Source: an uncultured bacterium (lineage in GTDB: Bacteria; Bacteroidota; Bacteroidia; Bacteroidales; Bacteroidaceae). Taken from it: a stretch of DNA of 64,000 bases. Positions within the stretch are counted from its first letter, which is position 1. The number at the start of each line of letters is the position of its first letter. The notes under the pieces were generated by a model, which saw nothing but the letters and a program-made list of their open reading frames with translations, was not told the origin of the DNA and searched no databases. A program made the position numbers and the translations under genes. Location of the stretch: NCBI GenBank assembly GCA_905215555.1, contig CAJMQU010000020.1:11973-75972 (forward strand). Direction: 5' to 3'. Positions 1-8,216 of the stretch are shown one piece after another.

Positions 1-566
1 TACCGTGCCTTGAAAGCCTCCGTTCCGCCGCCACCAATGGAGTGAAGCAGATAGTAATCAATATAATCCGTCTGCAAATCCTCGAACGACTTGCGATACA
101 TGGCAATGGAATTCTCACGGCTATAATTGCTGAAATTAGACAGCTTGGTAGCAATGAACAGCTTCTCGCGCGGATGACGCTTCAGTGCAATACCTGTTGA
201 TTTCTCCGACCATCCCTGCACATAAACCGGGGATGTATCGAAATAATTCACCCCGTGTGCGATGGCATAATCCACCAATTCGTTTACGGCATCCTGGTCA
301 ATCATATCTCCCTTCCCATCCGGCGATGGGACAGTCGGCCAGCGCATACAACCATAGCCGAGCAGTGAGACACAGTCTTTCTGCATCGTAGAGGTGCGGT
401 AAGTCATCTTGTCCGTAGGCACCGGCGTAGATGCAGTACCTCCGGGCGTCACCCCGTCTTTTTGCTTGCAGCTATAAAGAGTTGCGGCAGCCGTAGTTGT
501 GGCAGCACTGATACCCACTATTTTCAGGAAATCCCTGCGGTTTATATTTTTATTATGTTCTTCCAT
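1..566 (-). CDS. Aldo/keto reductase, Tat-exported, 3' end outside window
   Basis: The frame runs from an ATG at 566 off the left edge, so only about 188 residues are visible. Residues 10-15 read RRDFLK, a twin-arginine signal, followed by a hydrophobic stretch ending in a lipobox-like LYSC near residue 33. The aldo/keto reductase fold follows: FDTSPVY carries the catalytic Asp and Tyr, FIATKLS the Lys, and YYLLH the His. Family members are NADPH-dependent carbonyl reductases; the Tat signal implies export of a folded, cofactor-loaded enzyme. It starts 32 bp after the polyferredoxin gene and is probably its co-transcribed partner, so electrons may come from the Fe-S protein rather than from soluble NADPH; that link is inference. 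Confidence 0.88.
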   Translation of the reverse strand, partial: MEEHNKNINRRDFLKIVGISAATTTAAATLYSCKQKDGVTPGGTASTPVPTDKMTYRTSTMQKDCVSLLGYGCMRWPTVPSPDGKGDMIDQDAVNELVDYAIAHGVNYFDTSPVYVQGWSEKSTGIALKRHPREKLFIATKLSNFSNYSRENSIAMYRKSFEDLQTDYIDYYLLHSIGGGGTEAFKAR

Positions 567-598
567 ATATGTTTCTAACATTTATCACATTATCACCT

Positions 599-2104
599 TT
601 AAATCACCCTGTGTCTCTCGTGCCCCTCTACATAGATGGCACTGAACGGACGTGCCGGACAAAGATTCTCGCAAGCACCGCAACCGATGCAACGCTCCAC
701 GTTGATGGCCGGAATTTTCGGAGACTTGTCATCATTCGCATCAGAAGGCACCATCGTAATGGCACCAGTCGGACAGTGACGGGCACAGTTTCCACAATTC
801 ACTCCGTCCGTCAACGGCACGCAGTTTTTCTTGATCCATACAGCATGACCTATCTGAATAGACGATTTATCGGCCAAGCTGGTAAGATGAATGGCATCCG
901 TCGGGCATACCTCGGCACACTTAGCACATTCCGGACGGCAATAGCCACGTTCGTATGACATCTCCGGCTGCATCAGTGTCATCAGATTACCGGACGGACG
1001 CAATACCTGGTTAGGACACACTGATACGCAAAGCTGACAAGCGGTGCAATGCTGCGTAAAGTTGCGTGCACTCAATGAACCTGCCGGAAAAATGGGCGTT
1101 GTACGTTTGGGAATCTTCTTATCTTCGATAACCGCCAATCCGCCATCCACCTTTTTCTCCTGCGCTTTCAGCAAGGTGCTTGCAGCAAACACGGCCCCGG
1201 CCGAGAAAAAAGCACGGCGTGTGTTATCCACCTGTTCCGGTGACACACTGTTTGTCTTCCCGACAGCTACCGGTTGCTGCACTCCTTTACGCGGACGCTC
1301 ATAGCGGATGGCTCCCTTCCTGCACTTCCCAATGCAATCCATACAGGTCACACAACGACTATAATCTATTTTATGAGCCTTCGGGTCTATACAGGCAGCT
1401 TTACAGTTGCGTGCACATAATCCGCAACCATTGCATTTACTTGTATCAATCACTGGTTTCAACAAAGAAAAACGTGACAGGAATCCCAGCAATGTGCCCA
1501 CCGGACAAATCGTATTACAATAAGTACGTCCATTGCGCCAAGCCAGCACAGCCAGAATGACAAACGTCAGGACAGCTATCACAAAAGTCCCCGCAGATTT
1601 CATCCACACATCCACGGAATAGAACATATAACTGTCCGCACGTTCCGCCAAATAGGCAAGTAGATTATTTCCCCACTGATAAACTGGGGCAAAGAGATTG
1701 GCAGCAATCCGCCCATACGAACTGTAAGGTGCAAGCAGCGTCGCCAGAGAGCCAATGCCTCCTATCAAAGCCAATAGAAACACGCCCAACACCCCATAGC
1801 GCAGCCAGTTGAGCGCAGGCGAATAAGAGTAGCGGTTTTTCTTCCGCTTTTTGCCCAGCCATGAAATCACGTCCTGAAAGACACCCAACGGGCATATAAC
1901 CGAACAATACACACGACCCAAAAGCAGCGTCAGCACAATCAGGGCTATCACAACCCCTACATTCAAGGCCAACAATGCAGGCAAGAATTGAATTTTAGCC
2001 ATCCATCCGAACCAACCATGCAGTGTCCCTGTGAAGTCGAGGAACAGCAACGTAATCAGCACGAAAAAGAAAATGGCAACCGTTAGTCTGATTTTTCGTA
2101 ACAT
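599..2104 (-). CDS. NapH/CcoG-like membrane polyferredoxin (4Fe-4S)
   Basis: About 501 residues from the ATG at 2104; the frame extends to a GTG at 2131, but the ATG follows an A-rich leader and is preferred. The N-terminal half has several membrane segments and two CxxxCP motifs (CSVICPLG and CNTICPVG) typical of NapH/NosR/CcoG quinol-side ferredoxins. Classical 4Fe-4S motifs follow, including CNGCGLCARNC, CVTCMDC, CTACQLCVSVCP, CGNCARHCP and CIGCGACENLCP. In the middle sits NTRRAFFSAG plus a hydrophobic stretch, like an internal Tat or membrane-anchor segment, so the C-terminal ferredoxin domain may be a fusion placed across the membrane. Likely role: transfer of electrons from the quinone pool or cytoplasm to an exported partner, perhaps the next gene's reductase. 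Substrate unknown. Confidence 0.85.
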   Translation of the reverse strand: MLRKIRLTVAIFFFVLITLLFLDFTGTLHGWFGWMAKIQFLPALLALNVGVVIALIVLTLLLGRVYCSVICPLGVFQDVISWLGKKRKKNRYSYSPALNWLRYGVLGVFLLALIGGIGSLATLLAPYSSYGRIAANLFAPVYQWGNNLLAYLAERADSYMFYSVDVWMKSAGTFVIAVLTFVILAVLAWRNGRTYCNTICPVGTLLGFLSRFSLLKPVIDTSKCNGCGLCARNCKAACIDPKAHKIDYSRCVTCMDCIGKCRKGAIRYERPRKGVQQPVAVGKTNSVSPEQVDNTRRAFFSAGAVFAASTLLKAQEKKVDGGLAVIEDKKIPKRTTPIFPAGSLSARNFTQHCTACQLCVSVCPNQVLRPSGNLMTLMQPEMSYERGYCRPECAKCAEVCPTDAIHLTSLADKSSIQIGHAVWIKKNCVPLTDGVNCGNCARHCPTGAITMVPSDANDDKSPKIPAINVERCIGCGACENLCPARPFSAIYVEGHERHRVI

Positions 2105-2276
2105 ACTTTTATTTTTAAGTTTCACAAACACTCAACTTTAGTTGACAAGGTCTCTGTTGACGAGGGGCCCAGGAAGATAGAACCCTGTTTAAAACATAAG
2201 AGAATGACATCCTCACTGATCAACTTGTCTCTAATCTCCTTGTTAACTAATAAACTTGAGCTTAGCAAAAGTTGAG

Positions 2277-2789
2277 TCATTTATAAACCAAATACTTAAT
2301 GAACAGATAGCCGCCCAGTACCTGCAATACCATTCCCGGAATGCCGATACGGAAATCCTGCAAGGCAAGAGCGAGATTGCCCAACATGGCCCACTCACCC
2401 AGCGTGCCCACAAACTGATAGACCCAAACCACCAGTGCCAGCATCGGAACAGAGACACGCTTGAATCGACTGGCAATATATCCGGCAGCCACCGCCAACA
2501 AAGCTGATTTCAGAAGTATAGCCGGAAGTACGCCCGCAGCAGGCATACCGAAGAGCAGATGATTCAGAACCGGAGAAAAAACAGCAGTCAGCAGTCCTAC
2601 TTTCCAACCATATTTATAGGCTCCGATAAGTGTAAAGAAATAGATAGGAAGCAACGTGAGGCCACCTTGCGGAATAAGATGGCAAAGCTGAGGCAGAGCC
2701 AGATTGCCCAGAATGAAAAAAGCAGCTGTAAAGTACGTTTTCACATTGGCATATTCCAAAGAATAAAGTCTGATAGTTGTTGTTTTCAT
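2277..2789 (-). CDS. ECF-type transporter S component (putative)
   Basis: 170 residues, almost entirely hydrophobic, with about five or six membrane segments and short basic loops, as in substrate-binding S components of energy-coupling-factor vitamin/cofactor transporters. No ATPase or EcfT gene is nearby, so it would rely on a shared module elsewhere. It begins 14 bp after the stop of a TonB-dependent receptor gene, which suggests the pair carries one ligand across outer and inner membranes. The ligand (vitamin, metal chelate or other cofactor) cannot be read from sequence. Family assignment is by general shape; I do not recognise a specific subfamily. Confidence 0.6.
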   Translation of the reverse strand: MKTTTIRLYSLEYANVKTYFTAAFFILGNLALPQLCHLIPQGGLTLLPIYFFTLIGAYKYGWKVGLLTAVFSPVLNHLLFGMPAAGVLPAILLKSALLAVAAGYIASRFKRVSVPMLALVVWVYQFVGTLGEWAMLGNLALALQDFRIGIPGMVLQVLGGYLFIKYLVYK

Positions 2790-2803
2790 AATTTATATGT
2801 TTA

Positions 2804-4714
2804 TTAAAAATTAATGTTTACTCCACCCATGAAAGTAGCTTTCGGCATCGGATAACCGGCTATTATTTCGTAACATTGTGCCAGCAGGTTCTCTCCGCGC
2901 ACATAAAACGACAGACAATGAGTCGCCTTGAAACTTCCCTGCATATCCCACAGCACAAAGTTTTCCTTGGTTTCCGTATCTAGATCCGTATAAAGTCCCT
3001 TCACATATTGAATGCCCGTAGATGCGCTCCAACGTCCTTTTCTAAAGTTTACGCCTCCGTAAAGTTTATGTTCGGGAGATGCCAGCACCGGATTCTCCAT
3101 GTGGAGCCAGCTATAATTTGCCGTAACACTCCACATCGGATTGAACTGGTATCCTATATTCGCTTCCGCCCCCCAGTTTTCAATCTTGCCCGAATTTTGA
3201 TTCAGCATGCCGCTGCCTGCCGGATTAGGAAGACGCAGAATAAGATTCTCACCATTTATATAGAATACATTCACACCATAGGACAAACGGTTTTCCATGA
3301 GGTGCTGTGAAAAGGAAAGTTCATAATTCCACAATTTCTCAGGTTTCAGATCTGGGTTTTGTGGAGGGAACATATACATTTCGCGAATGGTGGGGTTGCG
3401 GAACCCTTTACTTGCCATCGCCTTGATTTCCGCATCTTCCGGGAGGTGGAAAGCCAAACCGACTTGCGGAATAAACTCCGTCCCCGTCTGCGAATGATGG
3501 TCTAAGCGTGCACCGGCATTCAGAGTGAGCCAGGTGACGATGTCTTGCCGGAAATCCACATATCCTGCCACTTCATTCAGTGATTTATCCGCTGAGGTTT
3601 CACGATGTCCGTCAAAGAACCGGTTCCATGCTTCACCACCGAAATGGAAATAATCAGCTCCTACAGTCACCCGGTTGCCTTTGAAAAACTGCACGCTCTG
3701 ATACCACGATACACCGAGCATCCGGTCGTTGGAGTTGAAACGGTAGTCAAGCGGTTCTCCACCGGCCTGATAACCGTCGTTTATCCAGTGGTCGCCCCAG
3801 TTATAGAAGAAACTCAATGCTCCCGAAGTCTTCCCATAATGATTCTCCAGAGCAAAAGAAGTCATGCCTCGGGTGATGCGCTGGTCGTTGTCGATATAAG
3901 GGCGACCCACCGTCCCCGGATTAGTGGCATTGAAACGAGTGATATTCACATCCCCCCACAGCCTCCAGTTGTCCGTGAAGTCGTAACTCAGTTTGGCATA
4001 ACCGCCGTATTGTTCAAAAGCCATATTGGTACGATGCCCGTCCGTACGATTATAGGAGGCTGTCACCGTACTGCTGAAACGTCCTTTCCGGATGCGATTG
4101 GTTGCTTCGGTCTGCAAAGTTCCATAAGAACCGGCACCGATGTTGATGCTTGTATTCACACCGTCTTCCTGCATCTTGCGAGTGACAATATTGATGACGC
4201 CCCCCATAGCATTGGAGCCATAAAGCACTGATGCCGGACCGCGAAGCACTTCCACACGCTCCGCCATCATCGTCTGGTAAGCATCGGCGATGGGATGCCC
4301 CATCAGCCCCATATATTGGGGATGCCCGTCAATCAAAACCAGCAGCCCGGTAGTGGGTAGCCCGGCCTGTGCAGGACCACCGATTCCACGCAGCGACATC
4401 TGTCCTGACGCACCCGTAGCCACCCCATAACCCATCACGCCGCGTGACGTTGAGAAAAAACCAGGCACCTGTGAATTCAGCACCGGAAGCACGGAACTCT
4501 GACGGCTTGCTTCGAGTTGCGGACGTCCCACCACCGACACAGTCATGGGCAGATGGCGTATATCGGTTTCACTGCGTGTGCCCGTCACCACTACTTCATT
4601 GATGGCGTAGCTTCTGGCTACTTGTGTACTGTCCTTGCTTATTTGTGCTTGCAAGCCTGCCACACTCATCAGGCAGCCTGTACATAACGCAAGTATCATT
4701 CTCTCTTTTTTCAT
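2804..4714 (-). CDS. TonB-dependent outer-membrane receptor (BtuB/FecA-like)
   Basis: 636 residues. A signal peptide ending near AGLQAQ is followed by a TonB-box-like region (AINEVVVTGTRSE), the plug domain (RVEVLRGPASVLYGSNAMGG, then INIVTRK) and a 22-strand type barrel closing on an aromatic-rich C-terminus (GGVNINF). It lacks the carboxypeptidase-like extension of SusC proteins, so it belongs to the small-ligand receptor class. It heads an apparent operon with an S component, a polyferredoxin and an aldo/keto reductase. A Bacteroides -7 box, a perfect palindrome and a 21-bp direct repeat lie just upstream (separate entries). Ligand unknown; cobalamin, haem, thiamine-type or siderophore ligands are all possible. 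Confidence 0.9.
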   Translation of the reverse strand: MKKERMILALCTGCLMSVAGLQAQISKDSTQVARSYAINEVVVTGTRSETDIRHLPMTVSVVGRPQLEASRQSSVLPVLNSQVPGFFSTSRGVMGYGVATGASGQMSLRGIGGPAQAGLPTTGLLVLIDGHPQYMGLMGHPIADAYQTMMAERVEVLRGPASVLYGSNAMGGVINIVTRKMQEDGVNTSINIGAGSYGTLQTEATNRIRKGRFSSTVTASYNRTDGHRTNMAFEQYGGYAKLSYDFTDNWRLWGDVNITRFNATNPGTVGRPYIDNDQRITRGMTSFALENHYGKTSGALSFFYNWGDHWINDGYQAGGEPLDYRFNSNDRMLGVSWYQSVQFFKGNRVTVGADYFHFGGEAWNRFFDGHRETSADKSLNEVAGYVDFRQDIVTWLTLNAGARLDHHSQTGTEFIPQVGLAFHLPEDAEIKAMASKGFRNPTIREMYMFPPQNPDLKPEKLWNYELSFSQHLMENRLSYGVNVFYINGENLILRLPNPAGSGMLNQNSGKIENWGAEANIGYQFNPMWSVTANYSWLHMENPVLASPEHKLYGGVNFRKGRWSASTGIQYVKGLYTDLDTETKENFVLWDMQGSFKATHCLSFYVRGENLLAQCYEIIAGYPMPKATFMGGVNINF

Positions 4715-4754
4715 CTTTAAAATCAGTCTTTTATTCTATAATAATTTTCGATTG

Positions 4755-4791
4755 CAAATATAGGAACTGTTATCTACAGAAACTGTAGATA
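4755..4791 (-). promoter_or_regulatory. Promoter -7 box with palindromic operator, TonB-receptor operon
   Basis: On the minus strand TATATTTG (4762-4755) fits the Bacteroides -7 consensus TAnnTTTG and would start transcription about 33 nt before the receptor ATG. Immediately upstream, 4771-4791 is a perfect inverted repeat (TATCTACAG, 3-nt centre, CTGTAGATA). It covers the position where the -33 box should be, and no good -33 match is present. No T-run follows, so it is better read as a protein-binding site than a terminator. Confidence 0.55.
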
Positions 4792-4820
4792 AATTACGGT
4801 AGTACATACCTAAATTACGG
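4790..4820 (-). promoter_or_regulatory. LytTR-like direct repeat upstream of TonB-receptor promoter
   Basis: Two identical 10-mers (plus strand TAAATTACGG at 4790-4799 and 4811-4820) are repeated with a period of exactly 21 bp. On the minus strand each reads CCGTAATTTA. LytTR-domain regulators bind two imperfect 9-bp direct repeats spaced by about two helical turns, and the [TA]CCGT start fits the published LytTR consensus in part. The site lies between the end of the LytTR gene and the receptor promoter, roughly -42 to -72 from the predicted start site. Confidence 0.5.
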
Positions 4821-4836
4821 ATTAACTCCTTGTAAC

Positions 4837-5592
4837 CTAATCGTTACTTACCAGCCAGGACTTAAACTCGGATGCCTTGTTCTTACTGATATAAATGCGC
4901 TCGGGAACTTCCACATCGAGCGTCAGCAGCAGGCGACTGTCAAACCAGATGGTTATATCCGTCACGCTGTTCCGGGCTATGATGAATTGCTTGTTCGCCC
5001 GGATAAAGTCTGCAGGATTCAGGGACGTCATAATCTGTTCCAGCGTCTTGGAGTATGGATACATGATCCCGTCTTTCAAATATACACACGTATGCTTATC
5101 CGCCGTATAAAAACACGAAACATCCCTCAGATCAATGGGCACCAATTTATCCTTATAGGAAATCAACAACTTATCTTTATATTTGGGTGCCGGTGCCAGC
5201 AGGTTCAACCGAGTTAAGTACTGCATAATATCCTGACGGGTCAGCTTGCTGTACTTGTCCAGTGCATGTCTCACATCCTCCACCTTCACCGGTTTCAGCA
5301 AATAGTCCACGCTGTTCACCTTAAAGGCTTCTATCGCATATCGGTCATAGGCCGTCGTAAAAACAATGGGAGTTTCCAGTTCCATCTTGTCGAAGATAGT
5401 AAATGCCGAGCCGTCCGACAAATGGATATCCATGAATATCAAATCCGGAGCCGGATTGGATTGCAGCCAATGGATAGTCTGGGTCACACTTTCCGTATTA
5501 CCGGAAATCTGAATATCATAGGAGACTTCTCTGAGAATATCTACCAGATTCTCATAAGCGGCAGTCTCGTCTTCAACAATCAACACTCTCAT
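4837..5592 (-). CDS. LytTR-family response regulator
   Basis: 251 residues. Receiver domain 1-120 has acidic residues VEDE near the N-terminus, phospho-acceptor Asp55 in FMDIHL, the FTTAYD switch region and Lys100 in LLKPVK. The C-terminal LytTR DNA-binding domain (about 140-250) has the family signatures CFYTADKHTCVYLKDG and FIRANKQFIIARNSV. Its kinase partner lies 35 bp upstream. LytTR proteins bind paired direct repeats, and such a pair lies immediately downstream of this gene, in front of the TonB-receptor operon, making that operon the obvious target. Confidence 0.93.
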   Translation of the reverse strand: MRVLIVEDETAAYENLVDILREVSYDIQISGNTESVTQTIHWLQSNPAPDLIFMDIHLSDGSAFTIFDKMELETPIVFTTAYDRYAIEAFKVNSVDYLLKPVKVEDVRHALDKYSKLTRQDIMQYLTRLNLLAPAPKYKDKLLISYKDKLVPIDLRDVSCFYTADKHTCVYLKDGIMYPYSKTLEQIMTSLNPADFIRANKQFIIARNSVTDITIWFDSRLLLTLDVEVPERIYISKNKASEFKSWLVSND

Positions 5593-5627
5593 ATCGCTAC
5601 TCTTTTGCTTTGATATTGATTCTGTTT

Positions 5628-6650
5628 TTATTTTAAAGGGAGATAAACCCGAAATGTATCTTCATCACACTCCACGCGGATTTGCTTGTTCATCAGCAAG
5701 ACGAAACGGCTTTCCAGATTCTTCAGTCCGGTTCCGTTCGTATCGGGCGGAGAAAGTTTGGGGTAAATGGGGTTAGACACCACCAACTCATTCCGTTCGT
5801 TCAGCCGGATGGATATTTCCATCTTATGTTCACTGTCTATCATGTTGTGGACGGTCACGTTCTCCACCAGCGGGAGCAAGGAAAGCACCGGCAATGTCAG
5901 TTCGTCCTGCACAGCCTCATCCACCCGGATGGAGAAGACCAACTTATTGGCAAAACGCACCTCCATCACGTAGCGGAAAGATTGGATGAATTCCAGTTCC
6001 TCCCTCAGCGTAACCAGTCCCTTCTTGTCACTTTGCAGGATATAGCGGAAAATATCGGATAACTCATGCACGTACATCAGCGTTTTCTCGTCATTCTTCT
6101 TGCGGATGAGCGATTGTACTCCGTTCAGCGAGTTAAAAAAGAAATGCGGGTTTATCTGATTGGCCAGTGCATCGCACCGGCTTTGCAAGTTCTCTATGCG
6201 CAGGCGTTCAATCTCATGTTCCTTCTCTCGTTGCTTGGAATAGAGCATGGAAATGTGGCCGATAAGTGTGCAGAGGGAACACAAGATAAAGAATTGGGAA
6301 AGCAACGTGCTGCCCAGAAAGTCCGTACGGATGCCATACGAAGAAATCCAGTAGGAAACAGTTGCAAAACCTGCATAGGCAAGCAACGAATAGCCGAAGT
6401 TGCGGGCAAATCGTTCCTTGAACTGTGCATCCGGTAGCCGACATAGATTATAGCGTATCAACAGGCTGATCAGCCCCCAAAAGAATAGGAAACGGTAGGA
6501 GAAATACCAATAAAACCCCGTACATCCGGCCCCTTTCCAATATTTTATATCCCAGGGGAGGCAGGCTATATTAGGATATATGATAAAAACTGCACTAATC
6601 AGACTGACCAGTGGCAGTTTGCGGCTTATGTATGTATCGAATGAAGACAT
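5628..6650 (-). CDS. LytS/YehU-type sensor histidine kinase
   Basis: 340 residues from the ATG at 6650; a longer frame begins at TTG 6683 and is less likely because it would overlap the predicted promoter. Four or so membrane helices occupy the first 140 residues, followed by a short coiled linker and the His_kinase domain with NQINPHFFFNSLNG holding the phosphorylated His. A C-terminal HATPase_c-like region follows (LPLVENVTVHNMI, TGLKNLESR). No extracytoplasmic sensor domain is visible, so the signal is likely sensed within or near the membrane. Operon with the downstream LytTR regulator. Confidence 0.92.
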   Translation of the reverse strand: MSSFDTYISRKLPLVSLISAVFIIYPNIACLPWDIKYWKGAGCTGFYWYFSYRFLFFWGLISLLIRYNLCRLPDAQFKERFARNFGYSLLAYAGFATVSYWISSYGIRTDFLGSTLLSQFFILCSLCTLIGHISMLYSKQREKEHEIERLRIENLQSRCDALANQINPHFFFNSLNGVQSLIRKKNDEKTLMYVHELSDIFRYILQSDKKGLVTLREELEFIQSFRYVMEVRFANKLVFSIRVDEAVQDELTLPVLSLLPLVENVTVHNMIDSEHKMEISIRLNERNELVVSNPIYPKLSPPDTNGTGLKNLESRFVLLMNKQIRVECDEDTFRVYLPLK

Positions 6651-6680
6651 ATGGCTTTTCTTCTTTTCTGCAAAGAAAAA

Positions 6681-6710
6681 CAAAATTATCGAGATGCGGC
6701 AGCAGCCAAA
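6681..6710 (-). promoter_or_regulatory. Bacteroides-type promoter for the histidine kinase operon
   Basis: On the minus strand TTTG (6710-6707), an 18-nt spacer and TAATTTTG (6688-6681) approximate TTTG-N19/21-TAnnTTTG. Predicted transcription start about 25 nt before the ATG at 6650. Confidence 0.45.
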
Positions 6711-7082
6711 GAAGCAAAACGAAAAAACAGGGAATAAAAACGAATTTAACTTAAAAGAAAATTAAAAAAGCCACCGACATTACAAGTAACCTTAAAATCA
6801 GTTATTAGTGTGAACCAGAAGTTATCCTTCTTCCTTTAAAGAATAGTCAGACTGACCCTTTTCCCAAAATCCTTCGAAAATCCGGAAGAGAGTGGAGAGT
6901 TGTACATCTGCTTTTCCATTCTCAATGCTTTTATTGATAAATGAGATATTTTACTTTCTCCATGTCAAAGCTATACCAAGGCCGTATCAAGTCTAAACGT
7001 AAGGATACGGAGAGATGCGGTTCGGGGGCAGAAAAGTTAAGAAAAACAGCCCCAAAAGACAATCTCCCTACTTTGAAAGAAG
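6711..7082. other. Intergenic stretch, no convincing gene
   Basis: About 370 bp with no frame that looks coding. At 6983-7022 an inverted repeat (CCGTATC / GATACGG) is followed by GAGATGCGGTTCGGGGGC. This resembles the GCCGTAT...ACGGTTCTG segment found in many bacterial group II introns, but it is too short and diverged to name with confidence. Confidence 0.3.
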
Positions 7083-7973
7083 TCATGCCCGATACTCATT
7101 GGGACTTACCCCTACCACCTTCTTAAACAAACGGCTCAAATGATGCGGATACTTGAAGCCCAGTTCATAGGCAACTTCGCTGACGGTTTTATTCTCATCA
7201 TAAAGCCGTTCCTTTGCTTTCTCTATCACAAAGAGTTGAATGGACTCCTGAGCTGATTTTCCGGTTTCTTTTTTAATCAAATCACCAAAGTAATTGGCAG
7301 AAAGATGCAGTTTGTCCGCAGCATATTGCACAGACGGCAAACCAATTGTTTGAGGCTGGTCTGATTCAAAGTAATCACTGAGCAAATTCTCAAAACGGAC
7401 CAGGATATCTTTATTCAGACTTTCACGGGTAATGAATTGGCGGTCATAAAAACGCTGGCAATGATTCAGTAAAAGTTCAATGGTAGAAGCGATAATGCTT
7501 TTGCTGTGTTTGTCTATGGCCCGTTCCAGTTCTTCCTGTATCTCCAGATAACAGTTAAGGATAATCTGACGCTCACGTTCGGACATGTGCAAAGCTTCAT
7601 TCGCTTCATAAGAGAAAAAGCTGTAGTCTTTCATCTTGCGTCCCAATGATGTGCCCCGCAATAAATCAGGATGGAATAGTAAAGCCCACCCTTGAGGATT
7701 CAATGTTTCTTTGTCATCATCAACCCCTGCCACCTGCCCCGGAGCGACAAAGACCAGCGTACCCTCCTGATAATCATACGTGCTACGCCCATAAGACAAC
7801 TCACCACATTTAAGCTGCTTCAAAAATATACAGTAAAAGCCGAAATTCTTGCGTCCGTGCTTTAATGACTTCAATGTTGAAAAGTCAACCACACTGACGA
7901 ATGGATGTAATGTCTCCACTCCTACAGCCATATTATACTCATGAATTGTATTCAACTTTACGATTGTACCCAT
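7083..7973 (-). CDS. AraC-family transcriptional regulator
   Basis: 296 residues. The N-terminal half is a cupin-like sensor region (GTLVFVAPGQV, GWALLFHPDL). The C-terminal ~100 residues contain two helix-turn-helix units: KLHLSANYFGDLIKKETGKS and SEVAYELGFKYPHHLSRLFKK, ending VGVSPNEYRA as expected for AraC. It is divergent from an aldo/keto reductase gene, and the 240-bp gap between them carries two copies of a direct-repeat operator. It probably controls the reductase/flavodoxin cluster and possibly itself. This arrangement resembles regulators of electrophile- or redox-responsive reductases; the inducer is unknown. Confidence 0.92.
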   Translation of the reverse strand: MGTIVKLNTIHEYNMAVGVETLHPFVSVVDFSTLKSLKHGRKNFGFYCIFLKQLKCGELSYGRSTYDYQEGTLVFVAPGQVAGVDDDKETLNPQGWALLFHPDLLRGTSLGRKMKDYSFFSYEANEALHMSERERQIILNCYLEIQEELERAIDKHSKSIIASTIELLLNHCQRFYDRQFITRESLNKDILVRFENLLSDYFESDQPQTIGLPSVQYAADKLHLSANYFGDLIKKETGKSAQESIQLFVIEKAKERLYDENKTVSEVAYELGFKYPHHLSRLFKKVVGVSPNEYRA

Positions 7974-7998
7974 ATTCTTCTCATTTTTTATCTGATGA

Positions 7999-8029
7999 CA
8001 AAAATAAAGGTTTTCTTTCAGCTTACAAA
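7999..8029 (-). promoter_or_regulatory. Promoter of araC-family gene
   Basis: Minus strand TTTG (8029-8026), a 19-nt spacer and TATTTTTG (8006-7999) are an exact Bacteroides consensus promoter. The predicted start is about 20 nt before the ATG at 7973. Confidence 0.6.
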
Positions 8030-8045
8030 CATCTGTATCATTAAA

Positions 8046-8154
8046 TCCGTAATATTGGTGCGAGAAACTGTAATCTGTGTATAATCCTCATTCTCAACTA
8101 TTCAAGAACCATTTTAAAACCGTAATTATGGTTTGCAAAGCAGTAATCTATCTA
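8046..8154 (+). promoter_or_regulatory. Two-copy 36-bp operator (direct repeats, 73 bp apart)
   Basis: Site A 8046-8081 and site B 8119-8154 are identical at 26 of 36 aligned positions. Each holds two GTAAT cores exactly 21 bp apart (CCGTAAT, then CTGTAATCT or CAGTAATCT). The sites are 73 bp apart, about seven helical turns, so they face the same side of the DNA. Site A lies upstream of the araC promoter. Site B ends 23 bp before the -7 box of the reductase promoter, where it can substitute for the weak -33 element. This layout suits an AraC-type activator, possibly with looping. Confidence 0.6.
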
Positions 8155-8177
8155 TTTACAAACGCTATCTCACAGCT

Positions 8178-8185
8178 TACTTTTG
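8178..8185 (+). promoter_or_regulatory. -7 box of aldo/keto reductase promoter
   Basis: TACTTTTG matches TAnnTTTG; the predicted start is about 25 nt before the ATG at 8217. No TTTG -33 element is present at the right distance, consistent with activator dependence through the adjoining operator. Confidence 0.5.
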
Positions 8186-8216
8186 CAACATCAAAATTTA
8201 TAAAAAAACAAAAGTT

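Noticed and set aside
8133..8216. Longer N-terminus for the aldo/keto reductase
   Set aside because: It would begin inside the operator and before the predicted transcription start; the family start motif is at 8217.
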